This document shows, piece by piece, positions 26,667 through 34,480 of a DNA stretch of 64,000 nt. The translations under genes and the position numbers were made by a program. The DNA lies in assembly GCF_000956525.1 (NCBI RefSeq), contig NZ_JYIW01000026.1:496001-560000 (forward strand), in the 5' to 3' direction. Source of the stretch: Microbacterium oxydans (GTDB taxonomy: Bacteria; Actinomycetota; Actinomycetes; Actinomycetales; Microbacteriaceae). The notes under the pieces are model-generated. The model was not told the origin of the DNA, did no database searches, and saw only the letters and a program-made list of their open reading frames with translations. Positions within the stretch are counted from its first letter, which is position 1. Every line of letters begins with the position of its first letter.

Positions 26667-27764
26667 TCAGACCGCGCCGACGCCGAAGAGCAGCCCGAGC
26701 AGGTACGTGATCGCCGCGGCACCGAATCCGATCGCCAGCTGACGGAGGGCGCGTCGAAGCGGCGGTCCTCCCGAGAGAATGCCGACCATGGCACCCGTGC
26801 TGAGCAGGGCGATGCCGACCAGGACGAGGGCGACGATCACGGCGGTCGCACCCTGGAGCCCGAAGATCCACGGCAGCACGGGGATGATCGCACCGGACGA
26901 GAAGAGCAGGAAGCTCGAGATGGCCGCCGTCCAGTCGCTGCCGACGATGTCGTGCTCGTCGCCAGCGTGTGTGCGAACGGGGCCGGTCGCAGTGCGGCGA
27001 GCACCCTCCTGGGCCGCCGTCACGATCCGGCGGGCGCGGGCGAGCGCCTCCTGCTGATCCATACCGCGCGCCCGGTAGACGAGCGCGAGCTCATTCTCAT
27101 CGATGTCGAGATCACCTGCGGAGTCGGCGGCGTCATCGTTGGCCTCCGTGGCGGCGAGCAGCTCGCGCTGCGAACGGACCGACACGAACTCCCCTGCTCC
27201 CATCGACAGCGCGCCCGCGAGCAGTCCCGCGACGCCGCTGAACAGCACGAAGCTCGAGCTCACACCCGTCGCGCCGATGCCGAGGACCAGCGCGAGGTTG
27301 CTGACGAGACCGTCGTTCGCTCCGAACACCGCGGCGCGGAAGGAGCCGGACAGCCGCCGACGCCCGCGCGCCGCCAGCCCGCGCACCACCTCGTAGTGGA
27401 TCTTCTCGTCGGCGCGCATCGCCGGCGTCGCGTACTGCTCCTCGTCATAGGGCGAACGCGCCTCCGCACTCTGTGCGAGGGCGAGAACGAAGATCGAGCC
27501 GAAGCGGCCGGCCATCCAGCCGAGCAGCTGCGACTGCAGGCCGGGGCGCGGCAGTCGGGCCGGCTCATCGCCGAGCAGGTCGAGCCAGTGCTGCTCGTGG
27601 CGGCGTTCCGCCTCAGCGAGGTTCAGCAGGATCTCGCGCTCCTCCCCGGTTCGACGCGCGGCGAGTCTTCGATACACGTGGCCCTCGGCACGTTCCTCGA
27701 CGAGGTAACGCGCCCAGCGGCGGCGGTCGGCGGCGGTCGGTTCCGCGGCAGCGGGGGCTGTCAT
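26667..27764 (-). CDS. VIT1/CCC1-family transporter with N-terminal ferritin-like domain
   Basis: The 365-residue protein starts with a helical ferritin-like region (about residues 14-140; WARYLVEERAEGHVYRRLA, AEAERRHEQHWLDLLG, DEKIHYEVVRGLA) with Glu and His residues placed as in a di-iron four-helix bundle. A membrane domain follows with FGANDGLVSNLALVLG and MGAGEFVSVRSQRE, the VIT1/CCC1 hallmarks, and three more helices at the C-terminus. It probably exports or stores iron or manganese across the cytoplasmic membrane, with the soluble domain sensing or delivering metal. An AGGGAG site precedes the ATG. Confidence 0.9.
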   Translation of the reverse strand: MTAPAAAEPTAADRRRWARYLVEERAEGHVYRRLAARRTGEEREILLNLAEAERRHEQHWLDLLGDEPARLPRPGLQSQLLGWMAGRFGSIFVLALAQSAEARSPYDEEQYATPAMRADEKIHYEVVRGLAARGRRRLSGSFRAAVFGANDGLVSNLALVLGIGATGVSSSFVLFSGVAGLLAGALSMGAGEFVSVRSQRELLAATEANDDAADSAGDLDIDENELALVYRARGMDQQEALARARRIVTAAQEGARRTATGPVRTHAGDEHDIVGSDWTAAISSFLLFSSGAIIPVLPWIFGLQGATAVIVALVLVGIALLSTGAMVGILSGGPPLRRALRQLAIGFGAAAITYLLGLLFGVGAV

Positions 27765-27892
27765 GGGGTCTCCCTGAGATCAATGGGCGCCCGGTGCAGG
27801 GCAACCGTTCCACGCTAGCTGCGGGCGCGGCAGCGGACGCTGCTCAGGGCGGGATTGCCAGCATTTCGGGGTTCCGAACCCGGGGCGTTCTG

Positions 27893-28042
27893 GGGCCCTT
27901 CGACGGGCTCAGGGACCCAGTTTGGGGCTCAGGGACCCAGCTTTGGGGCGTTGGGCTCAGGGGCCGGCCGCGGGCCCTTCGACAGGCTCAGGGACCCAGC
28001 GTGGGGCTCAGGGACCCAGTGTGGGGCTCAGGAGGGACCGAG
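27893..28042. repeat. tandem array of a 20-bp unit in a 304-bp gene-free gap
   Basis: The core GGCTCAGGGACCCAG recurs at 27906, 27926, 27985 and 28005, with degenerate copies near 27954 and 28025; neighbouring copies are exactly 20 bp apart. A longer block beginning GGGCCCTTCGAC is itself duplicated at 27893 and 27972 (79 bp apart). The gap 27765-28068 lies between the helicase stop and the VIT gene start, both on the minus strand; I see no gene in it. The TTCGAC(G/A)GGCTCA core resembles dispersed extragenic repeats of Microbacteriaceae and recurs in the hairpin at 58734. Confidence 0.85.
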
Positions 28043-28068
28043 TGTGGGGCGCAAGGGGGCCAGCGCGG

Positions 28069-29811
28069 TCAGGAGCGGACGCGCTTGCGCAGGACGTCGA
28101 TGCGCGACTGCAGTTGCGTCACGGTCGCCTGCGCGACCGCCGGGCCACCGCAGATGCGGCGGAGCTCGGCGTGCACGGCGCCGTGCGGCTCGCCCTTCTG
28201 CCGCGCATACAGACCGACGAGGCTGTTCAGCAGCTGGCGCTGCTCTTTCAGCGTGCGGTGCAGCGGCGCCGGCAGCGTCGTCGTCTCGGTCGGTCCGGCA
28301 GAAGCTTCGCGTGCCTCACGGAGCCTCGACTGACGGGTCTGGCGCTGCATGAGCAGCTCGTGCACGTGCTCGGGCTCGAGAAGACCGGGGAATCCGATGA
28401 ACTCCTCCTCCTCGGGCGTGCCTGGTTCAGCGAGCTGTCCGAACTCCTGCCCCTCGAACACGATCCGGTCGAAGTGCGCCACCGAGGAGAGCGCCTGGTA
28501 GCTGAACTCCTGGGTCAGCGCATCCGAGGTCTCCTCCTCACGATTGGCGCTCTCGAGCAGCGAGTCGTCGAGCCCGTCCTCGTCGCTCGACTGCCGATCC
28601 AGTGCATGGTCGCGCTGCTTGTCCATCTCGTTCGCGAGGCCCATGAGCACCGGCACCTGCGGCAGGAACACGCTGGCCGCCTCACCGCGACGCCTCGCCC
28701 GCACGAAGCGTCCGATCGCCTGAGCGAAGAACAACGGCGTCGAGGATGACGTGGCGTAGACACCGACGGCCAGGCGCGGCACATCGACGCCCTCGGACAC
28801 CATGCGGACCGCGACCATCCAGCGATCCTCGCTCGCGCTGAACTTCTCGATCCGCTCGGAGGCGGTCGCATCGTCGGACAACACGATGGTCGGCTGCTGT
28901 CGCGTGATGCTGTGGAGGATCTTCGCGTACGCGCGGGCGACGGTCTGATCCGTGGCGAGGACGAGGCCGCCGGCATCCGGCACATGGTTGCGGATCTCGG
29001 TGAGACGGCGATCGGCGGCCGACAGCACCGCCGGCATCCACTCCCCCTCCGGGTCGAGCGCGGTGCGCCAGGCCTGCGAGGTCACGTCCTTCGTGTTGTC
29101 CTGACCGAGATGCGTCTCGAGCTCATCGCCGGTGCTCGTTCGCCAACGCATCTTGCCCGCGTACATGTGGAACAGCACTGGGCGGACGACACCGTCGGCA
29201 AGCGCGCGACCGTAGCCGTAGTTGTAGTCGGTGCGCGAGATGCGGGCACCTGACTCGTCGGGGTGGTACTCGATGAACGGAATCGGTGCGGTGTCGCTGC
29301 GGAACGGGGTGCCAGACAGCAGCAGACGGCGCTTCGCCGGCGCATACGCGTCGCGGATCGCGTCGCCCCAGCTCAGGGCGTCGCCACCGTGATGCACCTC
29401 GTCGAGGATCACCAGCGTGTTGGCGTCTTCGGTCAGATGACGGTGCACGGAGGACTTCGCTGCGACCTGCGCGTAGGTCACCACGGCTCCGTGATAGTGC
29501 CGCGCCGGCGCCCAGTCGCTGTTGCGGAAACGAGGGTCGAGGCGGATGCTCACCCTGGCCGCTGCATCGGCCCACTGCGTCTTCAGGTGCTCGGTCGGCG
29601 CGACCACGATGATGCGGTTCACCTCGCCCATGCGCATGAGCTCGACCGCGAGCGTCAGCGCGAATGTGGTCTTGCCTGCACCCGGTGTCGCGGCGACGAG
29701 GAAGTCGCGCTGGTCTGCCTGGAAGTACTGGTCGAGTGCCTCCTGCTGCCACGCGCGCAGCTTGTTCGCGGTTCCCCACGGGGCGCGCTGAGGAAAGGAC
29801 GGAGAGAGCAT
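28069..29811 (-). CDS. DEAD/DEAH-box DNA/RNA helicase (XPB/UvsW-like)
   Basis: The 580-residue protein has superfamily 2 motifs: LRAWQQEALDQYF (Q-like), AATPGAGKTTFA (I) near residue 41, VVAPTEHLKTQW (Ia), VILDEVHHGGD (II, DEVH) near 137, LLLSGTPFRSDT (III), and in the second core MVSEGVDVPRLAVG (V) and FFAQAIGRFVRARR (VI). A C-terminal helical tail of about 150 residues carries acidic and Gln/Arg-rich segments. The motif set fits the Rad25/XPB-type helicases annotated in many actinobacteria. I chose the ATG at 29811; an upstream GTG at 29841 adds ten residues. Confidence 0.9.
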   Translation of the reverse strand: MLSPSFPQRAPWGTANKLRAWQQEALDQYFQADQRDFLVAATPGAGKTTFALTLAVELMRMGEVNRIIVVAPTEHLKTQWADAAARVSIRLDPRFRNSDWAPARHYHGAVVTYAQVAAKSSVHRHLTEDANTLVILDEVHHGGDALSWGDAIRDAYAPAKRRLLLSGTPFRSDTAPIPFIEYHPDESGARISRTDYNYGYGRALADGVVRPVLFHMYAGKMRWRTSTGDELETHLGQDNTKDVTSQAWRTALDPEGEWMPAVLSAADRRLTEIRNHVPDAGGLVLATDQTVARAYAKILHSITRQQPTIVLSDDATASERIEKFSASEDRWMVAVRMVSEGVDVPRLAVGVYATSSSTPLFFAQAIGRFVRARRRGEAASVFLPQVPVLMGLANEMDKQRDHALDRQSSDEDGLDDSLLESANREEETSDALTQEFSYQALSSVAHFDRIVFEGQEFGQLAEPGTPEEEEFIGFPGLLEPEHVHELLMQRQTRQSRLREAREASAGPTETTTLPAPLHRTLKEQRQLLNSLVGLYARQKGEPHGAVHAELRRICGGPAVAQATVTQLQSRIDVLRKRVRS

Positions 29812-29958
29812 CGAGTCAACGATAATCGCTGCCGGGGACACTGCGGTCCGGCCCGACGCGACACGCCTCAGCCCCGGACCGCCGTCCAGTGTGCGGAGTA
29901 GGATCGGTCACTGCGCCATGGCCACCGCCGTCGCCGAACGTTCGCGAAGGAGAGCTGG

Positions 29959-30786
29959 ATGACAGACCAGGATTCGACCCGGACCCCCGACCTCGACAAC
30001 GAGACGCCCCACCCGTGGCGGCGGTTCGTGGCCGTCGGCGACTCGTTCACCGAGGGCATCGGCGATCCCGACCCCGACGCCCCTGGCGGGTACCTCGGCT
30101 GGGCGGATCGCGTCGCGCAGGTGCTGGCACAGGACGTCGACGACTTCGCCTACGCGAACCTCGCCGTCCGCGGCAAGCTGATCGCCCAGATCGTCGCCGA
30201 CCAGATCGAGCCGGCCGTCGCCCTCCACCCCGATCTCGTGTCGATCTGTGCCGGTGGGAACGATGTCATCCGCCCAGGCACGGATCCGGACGCCATCTCG
30301 GCCCAGCTCGAGGACGCGGTGTCGCGTCTCGCTTCGACGGGCGCATCGATCATCCTCTTCACTGGGATCGACACCGGATTCACGCCGGTGTTCCGTGCCT
30401 TCCGCGGCAAGGTCGCGATCTACAACGAGAACGTGCGCGCCATCGCCGAGCGTCACGACTGCATCGTCGCCGACCAGTGGGCGCTGAAGGTCGTGCAGGA
30501 TCCCCGCTTCTTCGACCCTGACCGCCTGCACTACAACGCGCTCGGCCACCACGAGGTGGCTCGCATGGTGCTCCGCGCGCTCAACGTGCCGAACTCGCTG
30601 GAATCGATGCAGCCCGAGACGATTCCGCTGCGCACCTGGCGCGAGGCCCGGTCAGAGGATCTCGGCTGGGCGCGCGAGCACCTGGTCCCGTGGGTGCTGC
30701 GCCGGCTGCGGCATCAGTCCTCCGGCGACAACCTCGCGGCCAAGCGCCCCGAACCCGGTCCGATGATCTTCCCGGAGATGCGCTGA
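29959..30786 (+). CDS. SGNH/GDSL hydrolase
   Basis: The 275-residue protein has the four SGNH blocks: FVAVGDSFTEG (Ser near 28), NLAVRGKL (Gly), CAGGNDVI (Asn) and DRLHYNALGHHEVA (Asp-His). No signal peptide, so it acts in the cytoplasm, as an esterase or acylhydrolase of unknown substrate. GGAGAG just upstream of the ATG serves as ribosome binding site, and TAGGAT at 29899 is a plausible -10 box giving a 50-nt leader. Confidence 0.9.
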   Translation: MTDQDSTRTPDLDNETPHPWRRFVAVGDSFTEGIGDPDPDAPGGYLGWADRVAQVLAQDVDDFAYANLAVRGKLIAQIVADQIEPAVALHPDLVSICAGGNDVIRPGTDPDAISAQLEDAVSRLASTGASIILFTGIDTGFTPVFRAFRGKVAIYNENVRAIAERHDCIVADQWALKVVQDPRFFDPDRLHYNALGHHEVARMVLRALNVPNSLESMQPETIPLRTWREARSEDLGWAREHLVPWVLRRLRHQSSGDNLAAKRPEPGPMIFPEMR

Positions 30787-30818
30787 TCCGAGCCGCCCTG
30801 CCGACGTGAGCGGCGCGG

Positions 30819-31628
30819 TCAGACCGATCTGCTCGTGATCGCCCACAGCGCGACGGCTGCGGCGGAGGCCACGTTGAGGGAGTCGACTCCACCCGACATC
30901 GGGATCGTCACGACGGTGTCGGCGCCTTCCAGCGCTGCGCGCGAGAGACCGTCTCCCTCTGATCCCATGACCAGTGCGACGCGCGCCGGACGATCGGCGA
31001 CGTACGCATCGAGCGTCACTGCATCATCGCGCAGTGCGAGCGCCGCGATGTCGAAACCCGCCCCGTGCAGGTCCGCGATGGCGGACTCCCAATCGGGGAT
31101 GCGCGTCCACGGCACCTGGAACACCGTCCCCATGCTCACACGAACGCTGCGGCGGTAGAGCGGATCCGCGCCGCCGGGCGACACCAGCACGGCGTCCGCG
31201 CCGAGACCGGCGGCCGCCCTGAACGCTGCGCCCACGTTGGTGTGATCGCCGATGTTCTCGAGGATCAGGACCACCGAGGCACCGTCGAGGACGTCGCGCA
31301 CGGATGGCAGCTCAGGGCGATGCATCGATGCGATCGTGCCGCGATGCACCGCGAACCCGGTCACCGCCTCTGCGACCTCGTCGGGGACCACGTAGACCGG
31401 CACATCGAGATCGCCGACGATCTCCCGGATGTCCTCGATGCGGCGCTCCTGCACGAGGACGGAGCGCGGACGGTGTCCGGATGCGACGGCACGGGCGATG
31501 ACCTTGGTCGACTCGGCGATGTACAGCCCGCCCGCCGGTTCGTGCAGCGTTCGGAGCGCCGTGTCGGTGAGTCCGCGGTAGTCGTCGAGGCGTCGATCGT
31601 CGGCATCCGTCACAGGCAGCAGTTCCAC
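30819..31628 (-). CDS. TrmH/SpoU family RNA 2'-O-methyltransferase
   Basis: The 269-residue protein has an N-terminal substrate-binding domain (IAESTKVIARAVASGHRPRS) and the SPOUT catalytic motifs: NIGDHTNVGAAFRAAAGLGA (motif 1), VMGSEGDGLS (motif 2) and IPMSGGVDSLNVASAAAVAL (motif 3), which build the trefoil knot binding SAM. It 2'-O-methylates a tRNA or rRNA nucleotide. The GTG at 31628 follows GGGGACC. It is divergent from the sirtuin gene, and converges on the SGNH gene. Confidence 0.92.
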   Translation of the reverse strand: MELLPVTDADDRRLDDYRGLTDTALRTLHEPAGGLYIAESTKVIARAVASGHRPRSVLVQERRIEDIREIVGDLDVPVYVVPDEVAEAVTGFAVHRGTIASMHRPELPSVRDVLDGASVVLILENIGDHTNVGAAFRAAAGLGADAVLVSPGGADPLYRRSVRVSMGTVFQVPWTRIPDWESAIADLHGAGFDIAALALRDDAVTLDAYVADRPARVALVMGSEGDGLSRAALEGADTVVTIPMSGGVDSLNVASAAAVALWAITSRSV

Positions 31629-31722
31629 GGTCCCCAGTCTGCCATCGCCGACGCGTCCGGCTTCCCGACTCCGGCGCAGCCCCGGTTGCCCCACGCACCG
31701 TAGACTCCCTCGAGGAGGTTTT

Positions 31723-32562
31723 GTGAGCGTGTCGAACACCGCCGAGCTGTCGGCCACCATCGCCCACGCCGCTGAACTGCTGCGCGGCAAGCGCATCGCA
31801 CTGCTCACCGGCGCCGGTATCTCGACCGATTCAGGCATCCCCGCGTATCGCGGCGAGGGCGCCCGCACCGGCAGCGATCCGATGACCATCCAGACCTATC
31901 TCGGCGACGAGCGTGCGCGCCGTCGCTACTGGATCGGCGGCCATCTCGGCTGGCGTGCGTTCGCTCGCGCAGAGCCGAACCCGGGACACACCGCACTCGC
32001 GGAGATGGAGACCGCAGGGGTCGTCTCCGGAGTCATCACCCAGAACGTCGACGGGCTGCATCTGCGCGCCGGCAGCTCGCGCGTGATCGAGGTGCACGGC
32101 ACCATGCGCCGAGTTCTCTGCCTGCACTGCGGCCAGGTGTTCGATCGCCGCGACATCGCGGTGCAGATCGAGGAGCTCAACCCCTGGATCGCAGTGCCGG
32201 AGAACGTGGCCCTCGCACCGGACGGCGACGTGCTCCCGGAGACCACCGACGGCTTCGTCGTGCCCGTGTGCACCGTCTGCGAAGGGATGCTGAAGCCCGA
32301 CGTGGTCTTCTTCGGCGAATACGTGCCGCAGGACCGCTTCCGCGCGGCCGAGTCGCTGCTGCGCTCGAGCTCGGCACTGATCGTCGCCGGCTCGTCGCTC
32401 GTCGTGAACTCGGGTGTGCGCCTCGTCGAGCGCGCGCGTCGCCGCAGCATCCCGCTCATCATCGTCAACCGCGAGCCGACTCGCGCTGATCCCTGGGCGC
32501 ATGTCACCATCGCCGCCGGGACCAGCGACGTGCTCCCAGCCCTGCAGGAGCTCCTCCGATGA
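31723..32562 (+). CDS. Sir2-family NAD-dependent protein deacetylase
   Basis: The 279-residue protein has GAGISTDSGIPAYRGEG (NAD binding), QNVDGLHLRAG, the catalytic His in EVHGTMRRV, a four-Cys zinc site (CLHCGQ and CTVCEG) and LKPDVVFFGEYVP. The FGE rather than FGEx-MP pattern and spacing match class II sirtuins of actinobacteria (SIRT4-like). It removes acyl groups from Lys of target proteins, such as acyl-CoA synthetases, using NAD. A strong GAGGAGG site precedes the GTG. It overlaps the phosphatase gene by ATGA. Confidence 0.95.
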   Translation: MSVSNTAELSATIAHAAELLRGKRIALLTGAGISTDSGIPAYRGEGARTGSDPMTIQTYLGDERARRRYWIGGHLGWRAFARAEPNPGHTALAEMETAGVVSGVITQNVDGLHLRAGSSRVIEVHGTMRRVLCLHCGQVFDRRDIAVQIEELNPWIAVPENVALAPDGDVLPETTDGFVVPVCTVCEGMLKPDVVFFGEYVPQDRFRAAESLLRSSSALIVAGSSLVVNSGVRLVERARRRSIPLIIVNREPTRADPWAHVTIAAGTSDVLPALQELLR

Positions 32563-33146
32563 CGCTGCTCACCCTCGTACGACACGGTCAGACCGACTGG
32601 AACCTCAGCCGGCGCATCCAGGGGTCGACCGACATCCCGCTGAACGATACGGGTCGCGCTGATGCACATGCAGCCGCCGAGCGCCTCGCCGCGGGGACGC
32701 ACCACGCCGTCTATTCGAGCCCGCTGCTGCGTGCCCGCGAGACCGCACAGATCATCGCCGACCGACTCGGGCTGCCACTGGGCGAAGCCGTGCCCGACGT
32801 GCGCGAGCGCGAGTTCGGCGAGGGCGAGGGCATGCTCGTCCACGACTACATCGCGGCGTACGGCGACTGGCACGCCGAGGTACCCGGCGCTGAGTCGCTG
32901 GATGCCGTCGGCGACCGCGCGATCGCCGCAATGCACCGCATCGCCCGCGCTTCTCGTCGACGCACCGCCCCCGTTGCGGAATCGGTGATCGTGGTCGCGC
33001 ACGGCGGCGTCATCCGCGCGGTGATCGATCACGTCTCCGGTGGAACGCTCCCCCGCGACGGAGAAGTGCTCGCGAACGGATCCGCGCACCGCTTCGAGGT
33101 CTCCCCTCGGTCGGTCCGGCTGCTCGAGCAGTTCGCGCTGCTCTGA
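32559..33146 (+). CDS. histidine phosphatase (phosphoglycerate mutase-like)
   Basis: The 195-residue protein has the catalytic LVRHGQTDWN at residues 6-15, the second-Arg region YSSPLLRARETAQII, the acid Glu in VREREFGEGEGM and the C-terminal His in VIVVAHGGVIRAV. Such enzymes remove phosphate from small metabolites or proteins through a phospho-His. The substrate is unknown. Overlap ATGA with the sirtuin gene makes them one transcription unit. Confidence 0.92.
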   Translation: MTLLTLVRHGQTDWNLSRRIQGSTDIPLNDTGRADAHAAAERLAAGTHHAVYSSPLLRARETAQIIADRLGLPLGEAVPDVREREFGEGEGMLVHDYIAAYGDWHAEVPGAESLDAVGDRAIAAMHRIARASRRRTAPVAESVIVVAHGGVIRAVIDHVSGGTLPRDGEVLANGSAHRFEVSPRSVRLLEQFALL

Positions 33147-33180
33147 GTCCGCGCTGATCCGCGGTTCGGCGCGAGCTCAG
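33143..33180. terminator. weak hairpin spanning convergent stop codons
   Basis: CTGAGTCCGCGC (33143-33154) pairs with GCGCGAGCTCAG (33169-33180) with two mismatches and a 14-nt GC-rich loop, between the phosphatase and lyase stops. Confidence 0.35.
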
Positions 33181-33983
33181 CCCGCCCGAGACACGACGGA
33201 GCGCGCGTGCCGAAGCACCGGCTCATCGATCATGCGCCCGTCGAATCGGAACACGCCGCGTTCGTCCACGGCAGCGGCCAGCACCGCGCGTGCCCACGCC
33301 ACCGTCTCTTCGTCGGGACGATAGGCCGCGCGGATCACGGCCACCTGGCTCGGATGGATGCAGGCGGTCGCAGCGAACCCCGAGGCAGCTGCGTCCTTCG
33401 CCTCGGCGTCGAGTCCTGCCACGTCTGCGATGTCGACGTGCACCGCATCGATCGCGCTCTTGCCGTGCGCACCTGCTTCCAGCAGGACCCTGGAGCGGGC
33501 GTACCGAGCCACATCCCGATAGCCGCCGTCCGGCCGCCGGCTCGAGGTGCCGCCGAGCGAGGCGACGAGATCCTCGGCGCCCCACATCATCGCCACGATC
33601 TGCGGATGCGCGGCGATCCGGTCGGCCGCGTGCACACCGCGCGCCGTCTCGCACAACGCGATCAGCGAGAAGCGATCACCGAACGGCATGAGCCCGTCCG
33701 CGTCCTCGGTCTTGGCCACCATCACGGTGCGGAAGTCGGTGCGATCGAGAGCGGCGAGGTCGGCGGCGAACGCCGCGGAGCCGGGCCCGTTGACGCGGAC
33801 GATGACGCGATCGGGGTCGATGTCGGCGGCGATGAGATTCGCGCGCGCCTGTTCCTTCGCCGCGGGGAGCACGGCATCCTCGAGGTCGATGATCACGGCA
33901 TCCGCGCGCTCAAGGGCGGTGGCGAACCGCTCCGGCCGATCCCCTGGGCAGAACAGCAGCGCGGGACCGAGAGTGAAGGTCAT
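33177..33983 (-). CDS. CitE-like beta-hydroxyacyl-CoA lyase (HpcH/HpaI family)
   Basis: The 268-residue TIM-barrel protein has LFCPGDRPERFATALERADA at the CoA-binding start, IIDLEDAVLP, RVNGPGSAAF, ALCETARGVHAA (metal-ligand Glu) and MMWGAEDLVASLGG (metal-ligand Asp), as in citrate lyase beta-like proteins. It is the last gene of the carboxylase operon and overlaps the MaoC gene by ATGA. In M. tuberculosis the syntenic Rv2498c cleaves beta-hydroxyacyl-CoAs such as HMG-CoA and citramalyl-CoA to acetyl-CoA and an oxoacid, so this enzyme is likely the final lyase of leucine breakdown. Substrate stereochemistry is inferred. Confidence 0.85.
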   Translation of the reverse strand: MTFTLGPALLFCPGDRPERFATALERADAVIIDLEDAVLPAAKEQARANLIAADIDPDRVIVRVNGPGSAAFAADLAALDRTDFRTVMVAKTEDADGLMPFGDRFSLIALCETARGVHAADRIAAHPQIVAMMWGAEDLVASLGGTSSRRPDGGYRDVARYARSRVLLEAGAHGKSAIDAVHVDIADVAGLDAEAKDAAASGFAATACIHPSQVAVIRAAYRPDEETVAWARAVLAAAVDERGVFRFDGRMIDEPVLRHARSVVSRAG

Positions 33984-34471
33984 GCGGGCAGGGTCCCTTC
34001 GGGAAGCGTGCGGACGAGCACGGTGCGGCTGGCGGTGGCGACCACGGTGTCGTCCTGCGATCGACCGGTGTGGGCGATCTCGACGACGCCCTGGCCAGGA
34101 CGAGATGCGGACAGTCGTTTCGAGACGATCACGCTCTCGGTGTAGAGCGTGTCGCCGGCGAACAACGGATGCGGGAAGGCGATGTCGCCGAGCCCGAGCT
34201 GCGCGACCAGCGTGCCCTGGGTCAACTGGGCGACGGAGGCGCCGACCATGGTCGACAGCGTCCACATGGAGTTCATCAGCCGCTGGCGGAACGGCTCCTG
34301 CGTCTCGGCGAACGCCGCATCGAGATGGAGCGCCTGCGTGTTCATCGTGAGCGTCGTGAAGAGCACGTTGTCAGCCTCGGTCGCCGTGCGCCCCGGCCGG
34401 TGCAGGTAGCGGGCGCCCACCACGAACTCCTCGAAGTACAGCCCCCGCTGGACGATGTCGTGAGCGCTCAT
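33980..34471 (-). CDS. MaoC family acyl-CoA hydratase
   Basis: The 163-residue hot-dog protein shows the MaoC pattern with TLTMNTQALHLDAAFAET at the catalytic helix (His-x-Asp near residue 49) and VAQLGLGDIAFPHPLFAGDT followed by ESVIVSKR. It is probably a hydratase of an enoyl-CoA in leucine catabolism; the equivalent M. tuberculosis gene is Rv2499c. Whether the substrate is methylglutaconyl-CoA or an itaconyl/mesaconyl-CoA cannot be read from sequence. It lies between the acyl-CoA dehydrogenase (9 bp) and the lyase (ATGA overlap). Confidence 0.85.
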   Translation of the reverse strand: MSAHDIVQRGLYFEEFVVGARYLHRPGRTATEADNVLFTTLTMNTQALHLDAAFAETQEPFRQRLMNSMWTLSTMVGASVAQLTQGTLVAQLGLGDIAFPHPLFAGDTLYTESVIVSKRLSASRPGQGVVEIAHTGRSQDDTVVATASRTVLVRTLPEGTLPA

Positions 34472-34480
34472 CCTGCCACG

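Noticed and set aside
27893..28042. Possible CRISPR array
   Set aside because: Units are 15-20 bp with 20-bp period and no unique 30-40 bp spacers; there are no cas genes in the window.
31723..33146. Sirtuin plus phosphatase as an NAD-depleting defence pair (Sir2-based)
   Set aside because: Defence Sir2 proteins lack the zinc Cys and are fused to or paired with other effectors; here the four zinc Cys and deacetylase motifs are intact and the partner is a metabolic histidine phosphatase.
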